DNA of 64,000 bases from Theocolax elegans (taxonomy: Eukaryota; Arthropoda; Insecta; Hymenoptera; Cerocephalidae): positions 37,700,905 to 37,764,904 of the forward strand of contig CM047427.1 of NCBI GenBank assembly GCA_026168455.1, given 5' to 3'. The position numbers were made by a program, and so were the translations under genes. The stretch's first letter is position 1. The number at the start of each line of letters is the position of its first letter. The notes beneath the pieces were generated by a model, which saw only the letters and a list, made by a program, of their open reading frames with translations, ran no database searches and had not been told where the DNA came from. This document shows, in pieces, positions 1 to 10,611 of the stretch.

Positions 1-1040
1 TCTATAGGAGGTGCGAGCATCGATTCGGGCCGTCTGCAGCTCGCACCTCCTATACTTTCAAATACATTGTATTATACCGACACACAATGTTGGGTGCAAT
101 ATATCTTTATTTACAATTATTTAAATTATTGACAGCTTCAGGACGGGGTAAAGGCATATTATTAATAAACATTTAAAATGTATAACAATTACAAAATTAG
201 AGTTTATGTTAAATTAGCGTTAACATTTGAAAAATACGAAAGAAAACATAACCTCTCTCAGTCTAAAGCGGCGGAGTCTATAGGAGGTGCGAGCACCGAT
301 TCGGGCCGTCTGCAGCTCGCACCTCCTATACTTTCAAATACATTGTATTATACCGACACTCAATGTTGGGTGCAATAGATCTTTAATTACAATTACTTAA
401 ATTATTGACAGATTCAGGACGGGGTAAAGGCATATTATTAATAAACATTTAAAATGTATAACAATTACAAAATTAGAGTTTACGTTATAATATAGTTAAC
501 ATTTAAAAAATACGAAAGGAAACATAACCTCTCTCAGTCTATAGCGGCGGAGTCTATAGGAGGTGCGAGCATCGATTTGGGCCGTCTGCAGCTCGCATCT
601 CCTATTCTTTCAAATACATTGTATTATGCCGACACACAATGTTGGGTGCAATATATCTTTAATTACAATTATTTAAATTATTGACAGCTCGAGAACGGGG
701 TATAGGCATATTAATAATTAACATTTAAAATGTATAACAATTACAAAATTACAGTTTACATCATAATATAGTTAACATTTGAAAAATATGAATTCAATCA
801 TAACCTCTCTCAGTCTATAGCGTTGGATTCTATAGGAGGTGCGAGCAACGATTCGGGCCGTCTGCAGCTCGCACCTCCTATACTTTCAGATACATTGTAT
901 TATGCCGACACACAATGCTGGGTGCAATATTTGTTTAATAACAATTATTTAAATTATTGACAGTTTGAGGACGGGTTAGATTCATATTATTAATATATAT
1001 TTTAAGTGTGTAACAAGTACAAAATTAGAGTTTATCTGTG
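1..1040. repeat. Tandem array of ~276-bp units (about 3.7 copies)
   Basis: Units begin at 1, 277, 553 and 829, a constant period of 276 bp; the last unit decays near 1040. Each unit carries an inverted repeat: TATAGGAGGTGCGAGC, a ~20-nt spacer, then GCTCGCACCTCCTATA, so each can form a 16-bp hairpin. Units differ by scattered substitutions. The array may continue left of the window. A diverged copy in the opposite orientation lies near 54.47 kb. No coding content is recognised; the 66-codon ORF at 178-378 is incidental. Confidence 0.9.
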
Positions 1041-1060
1041 CACGTACATCCTAGCGGAGT

Positions 1061-1849
1061 CTATCGTTTATTCGCATATGTACAAGTGGCCAACATTACG
1101 TATTTCGTAAGGCACTTGGGCTTCCTACTTTAAATGCATTTAATTACATTACGTTAAATCATGTACATTATCTATCAATACAGTACAATGGTATTGATAG
1201 TTTAGTTATTTAGCTTATGAAATTTAAAATGAATCTTTTATTTTACAAGATTATAAAATGGCGTAAACAATAATTTTCGACAATTATTGGTTAATAATAA
1301 ACAAGAAACATAATTAAAATAAACATGAATATAGAATTGACAGTTAAAAATACTTATCTAAAAGTGTATATTATTGTACAAAATGTAAAAAGCAAAATCT
1401 ATAATATTAAACCTAATTTAATTAGGTAGTATTTTTAAACTATATACATACATGTATAAACTATGTACAATTATCTGAGAATGTTAAAATTTCCCTGCAC
1501 GAAATATTCATAAAACCATTATTAATATATGTATAGGCAATTCTTTATCAAATCGAGATCGAGATATAATATTTTTGGGATTCTGTAACATTTGCGAATG
1601 CCTTTTTCTACATGTTTTGGATATAGTGGTCTAATTTTTTAATCACCAAACTCGGTAATTTGTTCATCTTTTTTCTTAACTGTTAATCTTTTCTAACTCA
1701 AAATTGACTGATTTATTGTAAGTACATAAAAGTTCTTTTTTTCTGCAAATTACATGAAGTTTAAAAAAATGACCAAACTCATGGAATGTACCACAATATG
1801 TAACATTATAAAGAAATTATTAAAATTGTAAATAAGTGGTTTTACTCCG
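1061..1849. other. AT-rich stretch, nothing recognised
   Basis: I see no ORF with coding character, RNA gene or clear repeat here. It lies between the 276-bp array and a dispersed repeat copy. Confidence 0.6.
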
Positions 1850-1960
1850 AGCTTGTTAGACTCTCACATGACGGTTCTCTCTAGAAGATGCTTGCACAGC
1901 TCGACTCGACGAGCACACTCACTTCCTACACTCGGTAAACGGATAACAACGACCTGCAGC
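1850..1960 (+). repeat. Dispersed repeat family, copy 1
   Basis: About 105 bp beginning AGCTTGTTAGA and containing CACTTCCTACACTCGG aligns with 3463-3562 at roughly 75-80 percent by eye. Two diverged copies in one orientation suggest an old interspersed repeat of unknown class. Confidence 0.65.
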
Positions 1961-2791
1961 TATTTATCTGGGTATACGAAATTAATAATCGGTTTATTAA
2001 AAAACCGATTTTTAAAAAAAGATTTTTAAACATTTAATAATGATTTATATTTATAAAAATGCGTACTCATATTTAAATTGTGATAATAAGGTACTTTGTA
2101 CTTGTCAATGTGTTAATAAGCGAGTGATTTTCAACCTAAACTATCCTACCTACCCTCACAATACTATGCACATATTTCACCTACACTAAAACATACCTAA
2201 ATGTACCCCAGCCATCCTATGAACCCAACACTAACCGCTAGCACACAAGCAGCACAGTAAGATAATGACTGGCATACGATGAACCTGGTCTCACATCGTA
2301 TCTCTCTAGGAAGGTACATCAATGATCAGGAGAGGCATCTCATAACATCGGACTGCCTCCAGGATCAGTAGAATAATCTAGCAGCAAACCTTCAGCAACA
2401 ACAAAGACCAATATGGAACTCCCAACAGCACCGAACAGCAGCATAGAATATTTCCCAACCTCTGTAATAATTAGTTAATTAGGCGTTGTCTTATTTAGAA
2501 GGACACAAGGAATCGTGTAGCTGTATAAATGTACTGGCAGTTACATGTAAGGAAAGGATTGGCAGGTGGGGTTATGTAATCATAACATTACCATAACCCT
2601 CAAATACTAGATATTCTAATACAATAAACACTCCCTCAGGAGTTAGTTATTATCTTTAGAAGCATCATGTAATCCTCGCATCAATTGTACAATCCCGATA
2701 CTCTGCAGCAGTTGGCCCGACGCGTAACAGCTGATCGAGCGCCGTGAGAGCGATAGAGAGCAAAGATCCGATATCGGCCGTCCCGTAAACC
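1961..2791. other. No gene seen
   Basis: AT-rich to mixed composition, no extended ORF, no obvious repeat or RNA gene. Confidence 0.55.
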
Positions 2792-3416
2792 TGTAACAAA
2801 TAGGAACTAATTAGCCGATAAGCAAGATAATACGGAACGATATATAATTGTTACCTCGAGCACAGCATCACCAGAAACAGCGTTCACCTCGAATCAAAAA
2901 AGCAGCCAACAGGGGAAGCTGTCTTCGTCGTATGCATCGTATACGTCGCATAGCTGAGAGCACTCACTGTATGATGCGCGCAGACGACGGCGGCCGACGG
3001 ACGACATGCGAGAAGCTGCGCGCGCACGTCGGGCCCGACCAGCGAAGCAGCGAACTAGCGGAAACTCGAGAGAGCTCTTTGGCACTCCTTCGCGACACAT
3101 TGACAACATTAGCTTGTGCGTGTGTGTGTGAGGAAAGCAGCATTTCGAGCGGCAGCTCAGGAGACGATCTCTATACGGACAAGATTGCTTCGCAGCAGGT
3201 GAACTGCATTCATTACGTCTTTAGTAAGTGTGCTTCCCATATCTCTCCCTTCTCAACCTTTTCCCGCGCAACAAACCGTCGCAGCTCGTACGCAGCCGAG
3301 GAATCGTATTATTAATTCACCGCGATTATACGCGGCTGGCGCCCAAACCTCTTTATCTATTATTATAATAAATTATTACCATTTTTATTGATTTGGTCCC
3401 CAGCGTGACCGTTACA
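2792..3416 (+). mobile_element. Candidate solo LTR
   Basis: The segment starts TGTAAC and ends GTTACA, a 6-bp inverted terminal match typical of LTRs. It is more GC-rich than its flanks and holds a TATATAA-like box near 2841 and AATAAA near 3366. The flanking 5-mers (aaacc, aaatg) do not match, so no target duplication supports it. The 155-codon ORF inside (2848-3315) has no recognisable domain and I treat it as incidental. Confidence 0.3.
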
Positions 3417-3462
3417 AAATGTAGATACTAAACAATTTTACATGTATAGTCATATCTCGATT

Positions 3463-3562
3463 AAGCTTGTTAGAAACTAGCAGACGACGGTTCCCTCTAG
3501 AGGGGCGTGCACAGTTCGGCTCGACGATCACACGCACTTCCTACACTCGGCAAACGGACTAC
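3463..3562 (+). repeat. Dispersed repeat family, copy 2
   Basis: Counterpart of 1850-1960, sharing AAGCTTGTTAGA, GACGGTTC, CTCTAGA and CACTTCCTACACTCGG with substitutions between. Confidence 0.65.
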
Positions 3563-3995
3563 GATTTCAAGTTGCACTTCTATTATGTTATGTTAGGTTA
3601 TGATATATATATATATATAAATTCAGGATAAATAAAACATATTTGCAATTGTACTCAACGGCCTCCCTAGAACTAGATTTTCTTGTGGGTCATCAATAAC
3701 TGTTTTACTCAGTACTTGATTTAATAGTGGTTAAAATATTGAATTAAACATACTAATTAGTTGAGATAATTGTGGACATTGTGGGGAAATAAATAGTTTA
3801 TTAATATTAGAAGATATTGAAAACTTTAACAATTGAAATTCCATTTTAAACTATACAAAGTACATATGTGTTAAAACGATGGCAATGAAAATTAAACTTT
3901 AGTTATAATCTATTATAAATCAAAAATTTCAATTACATTGCAATGCAAATCAAAGTGTAAATTGAAAAGGACAATACCGACTGACATTTCGTTAT
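3563..3995. other. AT-rich spacer, nothing recognised
   Basis: Short (TA)n run near 3605-3620; otherwise no ORF or repeat that I can support. Confidence 0.55.
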
Positions 3996-4305
3996 CATAA
4001 AGTGTACGTGCAGTACACGCAACAATAAAGTGTACGTCTAGTACACGCTATCATAAAGTGTACGTACAGTACACGTTACCATAAAGTGTATGTACAGTAC
4101 ACGGTACCATATAAAGTGTACGTACAGTACACGTTTCATAAAGTGTACATACACTGCACACTACCATAAAGTGTATGGACAATTCACGTTACCATAAAGT
4201 GTATATGCAGTACACGTTGCTATATAAAATGTACGTACAGTACATGTTACCATAAAGTACAAATACAGTAATAAAGTACAAACAAAGTGTACGCAAAGTG
4301 CAGAG
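3996..4305. repeat. Palindromic ~31-bp minisatellite (about 10 units)
   Basis: Units read CATAAAGTGTAC followed by GTACAGTACACG with variable 1-6 nt joints. GTGTACGTACAGTACAC is nearly self-complementary, so each unit is a small palindrome. The left units are best preserved; units after 4250 are shortened. Confidence 0.85.
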
Positions 4306-4686
4306 TTAGTACATATGTGCTAATACTTTAATTTTTTGTATTTATAACAGTGTATTTATATTACACATGTATAATCGGAGAATAGTTTGCAAATATAATT
4401 TGCCATTTGATAATATTGCTGTATACAGTAAAAAAACATTTGTTTATATATATGTCTAACTTTATTACTTTAAACTAAAATTAAAAAACGTACAGCAGGT
4501 AAGATATTATGGTACTGTAATTATAATCAATAGAATGGCTACACATTCAATACTATTATGTACTTATAAGTTTTGCAGTAAACTATACATTTACTTTTAC
4601 AGTAAATGTTATTTATTTTTTTACAATCAACAATGTAATTAATTTTTACCAGCGTTGTATTCTGTACCTTGTGTTACATTTTCGCT
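4306..4686. other. AT-rich spacer
   Basis: No ORF, RNA gene or clear repeat seen. Confidence 0.5.
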
Positions 4687-4846
4687 TATTAGCGCCATCT
4701 GTGGGCATGCAACTAAATATGTATTAGTATATAATACAGAGGGCGCCACAGATATTTTCTGTTAGGTTAATTTTATGTAGGGTATCGATAAAACAGATCG
4801 CACGGACCTGCACAACAATTTTTCGTCGGGTATGGCATCCCCTTAA
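4687..4846 (+). mobile_element. Right terminus of a TTAA-type DNA element
   Basis: The sequence ends GGTATGGCATCCCC followed by TTAA (4843-4846), so read inward from the right the end is TTAAGGGGATGCCATACC. The same 18 bases abut TTAA at 55268, and the related GGGGGTCTCATACTC forms the inverted ends of the element at 24520-33910. A GCGCCATCTGTGG motif sits about 150 bp inside, as it does in that larger element. Known piggyBac-superfamily elements target TTAA; the assignment here is inference. The left end is not found in the window. Confidence 0.5.
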
Positions 4847-4959
4847 GTGCAGCAGATTTATGGTGGCCGGATTTAGCTAGTCTCATGGGTTCTAATTTTG
4901 AAGAAGAAGATTCGCTTAGTGAAGCAGAAATAGCAGTGAAGTGACAGAAATTATTTATT

Positions 4960-5897
4960 GAAAACCCACGAATTGTTGAGGATTATTTTACTTATCGTGC
5001 AACAAAGTTTATTGAAGATATTTTATGTAAACGATATAATGTCGTTGACTATTCGTTCCGATATGAATTTCAGCACCAAGGTTCATGTCATGTGCATGGA
5101 ATGCTTCGGATTTTGGAAACCCCCAATCCGAAAACTTTTGACTCTTTATCTGAAGAATCACTAATGAATGTAAAACAATTTTATGATAAACTAGTGAGCG
5201 TTCTTAATCCACTACCATCTATACCATCAGCATCATTACATCCTTTGCGTATTCGTGCTACCGACGTTGAAATCGATAATGAACACAATATTTCAGAATT
5301 ATTAAATCGTTTCCAACGGCATACTCAATGTTCTAAATCTTACTAATCATTTGTCGATTTGAACTTCCTAAGAAGATACAACAAGAATCAATATTGCTAA
5401 AAAATGAAAATGGTAACTGGGTTTATACGCCAGCAAGAAATGATGATAAACTTAATCAATACAATTCACTCATTGCTCAAACTGGGAGAGTTAATACTGA
5501 TTTTCAAATAATAACATCAGAATATGCCGTTGTTAATTATATCGCTAAGTATACTTCTAAATCGGAACCTGCATCGAAAAGTTTAGATGACATGCTTAAA
5601 GAAATTGTACAGTCTCGAGATACTGGAGAACAAGCACGTCATGTATATACGAATTTAATGATGAAAATTATTGGTGAACGAGATATAGGTGCTTGCGAAA
5701 CATGTCATATACTTTTAGGGATTCCATTATTTCGTGCTTCCAGAACTTTCAAAGGACTTATAAAAATGGAAGATTATGTAAATGTACGTGAAACTGATGA
5801 CGATAATAATAGTACTTCTTTCATTGACTTTTACTGCATTAGACCTCAGGAAATGGAGAACATTGTTCGAATTCGTAAAGAAACATTACAGAGGTAA
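4960..5897 (+). pseudogene. Helitron Rep domain (HUH endonuclease), broken
   Basis: In intact Helitrons the Rep domain nicks and joins single-stranded DNA during rolling-circle transposition. Here frame 1 is open from 4960 to 5346 and includes the metal-binding HUH motif HVHG at 5089-5100 within QHQGSCHVHG. The frame then shifts to frame 3 (about 5352-5897), which carries VVNYIAKYTSKSE near 5530-5570, matching the Y-x3-Y catalytic tyrosine motif. A small deletion and frameshift near 5346 separate the two. No start codon is certain. The block is followed directly by helicase sequence. It cannot give a full-length product as it stands. Confidence 0.8.
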
Positions 5898-5898
5898 A

Positions 5899-6773
5899 AA
5901 TGGTAGCGTATCGACAAGTGGCAAAGACAAAATTGTTCAAATTTATCCGAAAGTTGGCAAAAACATTGAATCAAACATGGAATTGTTTTGCAAACAAGAG
6001 CTTATGTTGCACTCACCATGGCACACTGAACAAAATTTGAGAAATCCCAGTGAAACTCGGAAAATGGCATTTGACGGCAACAACATTCCCATTCGTGGAA
6101 ACTTAAACATGTTCTAATGCGCAGAAAATGAAAATGCTGATGAAATTGTTGAACAAGAAATAATTTTTAATGAGAGAGATTGGATCGCTGCAGCTGCAGT
6201 TATGCCCAATGTATTACCCGCTCAAGTATCACTTGGTAATCACGATATCGACTTGCTTTTTAATTGGACTGCAGCTTATCATACACATTTTAATATAAAA
6301 ACTAATATTAAAATCATCGAAGAAAATCGAGGAACTACAGAAAATCAGAGTACAATACTTGTTCCTCCTGGAATCTCTTATAACGATCAGCAAAATGCGA
6401 TCTTGTCATTTTTAAAATACCAACTTTCTAATTATGGTAGTTGTTCTGATAGATTTGTAATTATCCAAGGGAAAGCTGATACAGGAAAGAGTTGTGTTAT
6501 TAATCAACTGATGTATGACATTGATACATACTTTGATCAATGTTCCTCTACACTTTTATTAGCCCCAACAGACGTTGCAGCTAATAATATCAATGGTCAG
6601 ACTCTTCATTCGGCTTTAAGGATATCTGTTTCAAAATTTTTACGAGAGCTTAGTGATGAAGCCAAAATTAATTCCAGGAAGAAATGAGAAATATCAAGTT
6701 TGTTTTAATTGATGAATCTAGCACGCTAGGATTGAAATTAATACATAAAGTAGACAAAAGAATCAAAGAAGCT
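5899..6773 (+). pseudogene. Helitron Pif1-like helicase, N-terminal part, broken
   Basis: Helitron helicases unwind DNA during transposition. This block covers the linker and the start of the helicase. Walker A appears as GKADTGKS (6469-6492); the usual family form is GxAGTGKS, so an Asp replaces a Gly. Walker B appears as LIDESS near 6710 after a frame change at about 6680. Stops and shifts break it into pieces at 6117, 6687 and elsewhere. It ends abruptly at 6773, where a 1315-bp insertion begins; helicase sequence resumes at 8094 in a consistent frame. Non-functional by inspection. Confidence 0.8.
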
Positions 6774-8088
6774 TAAAACACGTTCACTGGGGATCAGGGT
6801 GAATGGCTCCCATACAATAAAATAACAACACTTTTAGTCAAGCTAGAAACTTTAATATAATTAAAATAATAATAATACACAAAATCAACGAACAATTTAG
6901 TCACGGTCGCCAGCCGCGTTCACGCGGCAAAATTTGTATTTTGTACTATACGCGATTACCGCACACACACGCACAATCACAGCTTGACGGGAAGCTGGAA
7001 GACAGGGAGTTTAGGCAGGAACTCTCACCTGCAGATGCTCGAATTTAACAATTAATAAACTATAGCCACTCTCGATAATAATTAAATATGCGTGGTAAAA
7101 CTACACGTCTCGTTCGACGGCCCGACTCGGAATCACCGAGTTCGTCTCGATGTACCGATCAGCGAGTCCGCGCGCATGCGCCACGCGCAACAGTTGGCTC
7201 TCGTTCGCTTGACTCGGCCGATCCAACGTGCGTGTCTTGTTTATGTACAGTGAACACATCCGTCCCCGTGCACCGTCTCAACTGCTGGATACAGACAACC
7301 CGGAGTCGCTTCTACAGGAACAACGTCAATAAACGGTAAATTACTCTCGTTCCATACAATACGCTGTATTAATGTTAGTTCGTCCGAGTCTGTTTATTTG
7401 TTTCAGGTGCGGCATGCGGGAACGACGACATCAACACTGTATGCAGATTTCCTCAGCTACTTCTTCTCACCAGGTTCCGGAGATGCCTGTTCTCAAGTCA
7501 ATATCTAGCTGGATTGTCCGAGGTAATGTATAAATAGCGTCGTTTCTTCTTTTAACATTAATCTCTTGTGGAAGTAATTTCCTAACCTCAACTCACCTCT
7601 CCTTCTCCTTATCTGCAACTAGGTTTTGACAACCTACTGCTTTCCTCAATTCTAATTTTATATTCAGTATGATTTATTTAATACTGTTACAGGTACTCGA
7701 AGGAGGTTTTGTACCAACGAAGGATCAGTACTTCTTGGAGGAGGCTGGATGTTTACTGGTTGTCGACGCTGTCCAATATTACATGTTCTACCTCTACTGC
7801 CATCTTCTACGATCACCTTCTCCAGGACATAAGGAACAGGATTTATAGCAGGACCTCACTCAACTACTTCAGGATTCAACTTCTGAACTGTTATAAGGAT
7901 AGTGATTGTGTGCTTGTGTGCTTATGCGTATCTTGCTGGAGTGCGTACTCCTTCCTCACGGTCTAGCCTATCTGGATTCCGAGTGAACTTTATAATTAAT
8001 TCCTATAAGCTACGGGGCTTTGGAATATTACATATATAATATAAATATAAATCAAGTATGTGACATGCAGTTATAACTGCCATGTGAC
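6774..8088. mobile_element. 1315-bp insertion in the Helitron helicase, TSD AAGCT
   Basis: AAGCT occurs at 6769-6773 and again at 8089-8093. Removing 6774-8088 and one AAGCT makes the helicase frame run on from Walker B to its next motif, which defines the insertion to the base. Content: GC-richer 6900-7340, no recognisable protein, and a near-perfect hairpin at the right end (TGTGACATG to CATGTGACA, 8059-8089). Ends are TA...AC, not TG...CA, so it is not an obvious LTR. A 5-bp duplication fits several integrase or transposase types; class unknown. Confidence 0.7.
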
Positions 8089-8093
8089 AAGCT

Positions 8094-8942
8094 AAGCCAA
8101 AATCTTCAAATTTACCCTTTGGTGGATTATGCATTTATCTCATTGGAGACTGGTCACAACTTCCTCCAGTGTGTGATTTAAATCTCTATATCATTGGAAT
8201 CAATGCTATAACAATTCAATCAAGTTTGCTATATCAACAGTTTAATAAGGTTCCAGATGGGAAAAAAACAACGTTCTTTTAGAGAAACTCTTGTATCATC
8301 TCGTTTCTATATTAACAACATAAATGATACAACTTTTGAAAATGCTGTTTTTATTATGTCTAGAAACGCTGATATTGAGAAATTCAATTATAAAAAATTG
8401 GAGGATAATAAAAAACCAATTGCATTGATAAAACCTATTCATAACTGCCATGAAGCTTTTGCAGCTACTACTGACGAAGCTTAAGGATTACCTGCGGAAT
8501 TACGTCAGTGCAAAGAATCACGAAATATTCTTAAGCGGAATCTCTGGGTGGTTAAAGGACTTGCTAATGGTTCTGTGGAACAGTCACAGACATAATTTAC
8601 GATCCATCAATTGCATGCGAAGTATACAACGACCATATGCCACTTTGTTTATTAATCAACTTTGAAAAATATAGCGGGCGTACTTTGTACAATAATTCAA
8701 TTCCGATTATTCCCTTAGTCTCCTCCTTTAAAAGAAACGAAATTTCATGTACCCGTAAACAATTTTCTGTAATGTTGCGTTATGCAGTGAGCATTCATAG
8801 ATCCCAAGGTATCACATTGGATAAGGCTATAGTTGATATAGGTAATAATGAATTTCAAATTGGTCTCACGTACGTAGCATTGTCTCGTGTAAAATCTTTA
8901 GGTGGATTGTTATTGAAACCAGCATTCAATTTCGATCGTTAA
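8094..8942 (+). pseudogene. Helitron Pif1-like helicase, C-terminal part, broken
   Basis: Helicase motifs continue after the insertion. CIYLIGDWSQLPPVCD (about 8117-8167) is the motif III region and IHRSQGITLDKAIVD with LTYVALSRVKSLGG (about 8793-8910) is the UvrD_C_2-like motif of Pif1 helicases. Several frames are needed: one for 8094-8167, one for 8257-8484, one for 8637-8942. The last block is best preserved and ends with TAA at 8942, plausibly the original stop. Confidence 0.8.
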
Positions 8943-9229
8943 TAAAAATTAATAATAGCCCTACTATGATTACGCGTCGAGATGAATTGCAGTAACTTTG
9001 GAATTTAGCAAATAATAACGAATAGATAGTTCCTACATTTTTCTCCAAATATTATTTTGAATTCAAACTTCGCTCCATTTCACCACTGCAGGGCGCCCTA
9101 GTAATATGTGATATACGAGGTATGATTTTTTATATTTTATATAACTATTTTATTTTTACATGTTACTATATTTTTAACTGAATATCGACGTCTGAGAGGT
9201 TGAAGGTGCTATCTTGCACCTCGGTTGCA

Positions 9230-9830
9230 TTTATAGCTTATTGGAAATTAATTCTATTGCGCTTCTCGCTTATAAGTACATGGAAAAAGATTTTGTTGTA
9301 TTTGTGTTCCAGAGGTAATGAGAGTAATTGATTTACGTCATTTCTAGCATACGGGGTGAAATGAATGTTGGATGTTGGATTTTTAATTTCAAATCTGGAA
9401 ATTTGATTTCGTTGCATTTTTCGCTTATAAGGCCTGAAGGAAAATTAATTTACTTGCATTTCTTGCTTATGGGGACATATTGAAAAATAATTTTATTGCA
9501 TTCCCTGCTTATGGGGTAAGATGAATAATTAATTTCGTTGCATTTCTAGCGTATGGGGCCTCAAGGGAAATTAATTTTCTGGAATTTCTAGCTTACGGGG
9601 ACATATTGAAAAATAATTTTAGTGATTTCCCTGCTTATGGGGTAAGATGAATAATTGATTTCGTTGCATTTCTAGCGTATGGGGCCTCAAGGGAAATTAA
9701 TTTTCTGGCATATCTAGCTTACGGGGACATATTGAAAAATAATTTTAGTGCTTTCCCCGCTTACGGTATAATATGATTCATGGATTTTATTGCATTTCTC
9801 GCGTATGGTGCCATATGGAAAATTAATTTA
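9230..9830. repeat. ~42-bp minisatellite
   Basis: Repeating theme: GCATTTCTAGCTTATGGGG, a short variable piece, then AAATTAATTTT. Three subunit variants (GGCCTCAAGGG, ACATATTGAAA, TAAGATGAAT) alternate, giving a higher-order ~127-bp period. Confidence 0.8.
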
Positions 9831-10199
9831 ATTGTAATACCTTTCTTTTGTAATTGTATTATTGAATAATTAATTTTGAGACGTTGTCACGCCAAAATAG
9901 ATCGAGTCGATAATTTACGTTTAATTATACATTCGTTAAATCAAGTGGTGGACTTTTCACAAAAGAAGTAGTGTTGTGGAAAGATTGATAATATTTAATT
10001 TTTTTAATTCTAACTTACTTTTTATAAGTTATGTCAAGAGAAACATTCACTTATGATGACTGATATTATTAAGTGTAATTATTAAATGTAATTTAATTAT
10101 TGAATAGCTATTTAAAAAAATAATTATTTCATTATATATGTAATATAATTATTATTGAGTGCAATTTTCATATTACTTTATATATTTAATATTAAGTAT

Positions 10200-10590
10200 T
10201 GTGATGTGGTATTCGCGAACCCGGTATAATTAATTAATTTATATAATTAAATTTGACCGTTGGGCCGCGTTGCCCAATATCGCGCACACAATTATTTAAT
10301 TTATCCGAACTGCGGGCTGTCGCCAGGAACGCGAGTTCGCTGGGACGTACGGTATGGAGGATTCGGGCGATCCTCCTTGCCTCGATCCGTGTCCCGTTGG
10401 CCTCCTGGGCAACGGAGGCCGACGTCGGCTGCGGTGGTGAAAGGCGGCCCTGTGCCGCAGCGAGTGCCTTTATCACTCATCAATTCACTCGCGGTACACC
10501 TCACGAGGATAATCCGGTAACCGACGGCTTCTGCGCCTCACGCGCCCGCCTTTCTAGCGTAACTACACCGAGATATGTTTTGCCTCGTAT
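10200..10590 (-). mobile_element. Truncated gypsy LTR (family of copies A and B)
   Basis: The minus strand matches the 3' part of the gypsy LTR described at 38933 and 51191, ending CCACATCACA at 10200. It stops near 10590 after an indel-rich tail. It is part of the tandem duplication, not an independent insertion: the flank at 10199 is identical to that at 11742. Confidence 0.85.
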
Positions 10591-10611
10591 TTCTACACGA
10601 TAGATTTTAAT

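Larger units (their letters stand above)
4847..9040 (+). mobile_element. Helitron relic, split by a 1.3-kb insertion
   Basis: Degraded Rep (HUH nuclease) and Pif1-like helicase coding blocks lie in Helitron order, Rep then helicase, on the plus strand. At least four frame changes and several stops are present, and a 1315-bp foreign segment interrupts the helicase. I could not fix the canonical 5' TC or 3' hairpin-CTRR ends, so the borders are approximate: the left border is where coding-like sequence begins after the TTAA element and the right border is the duplicated block at about 9041. Confidence 0.8.
9041..10590. repeat. Tandem duplication, copy 1 (flank plus partial gypsy LTR)
   Basis: This block recurs at 10612-12130 with an offset of about 1543 bp. 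It consists of an AT-rich flank with a 42-bp minisatellite and, from 10200, part of a minus-strand gypsy LTR. The central 9190-10535 is almost identical to copy 2, while the last ~50 bp and the first ~150 bp of copy 2 are full of small indels. Confidence 0.9.

Noticed and set aside
2848..3315. 155-codon ORF
   Set aside because: No domain, inside a GC-rich LTR-like segment with an equally open antisense frame.
2792..3416. Confident solo LTR
   Set aside because: Terminal TGTAAC/GTTACA fits, but flanking 5-mers do not match, so it is kept only as a low-confidence candidate.
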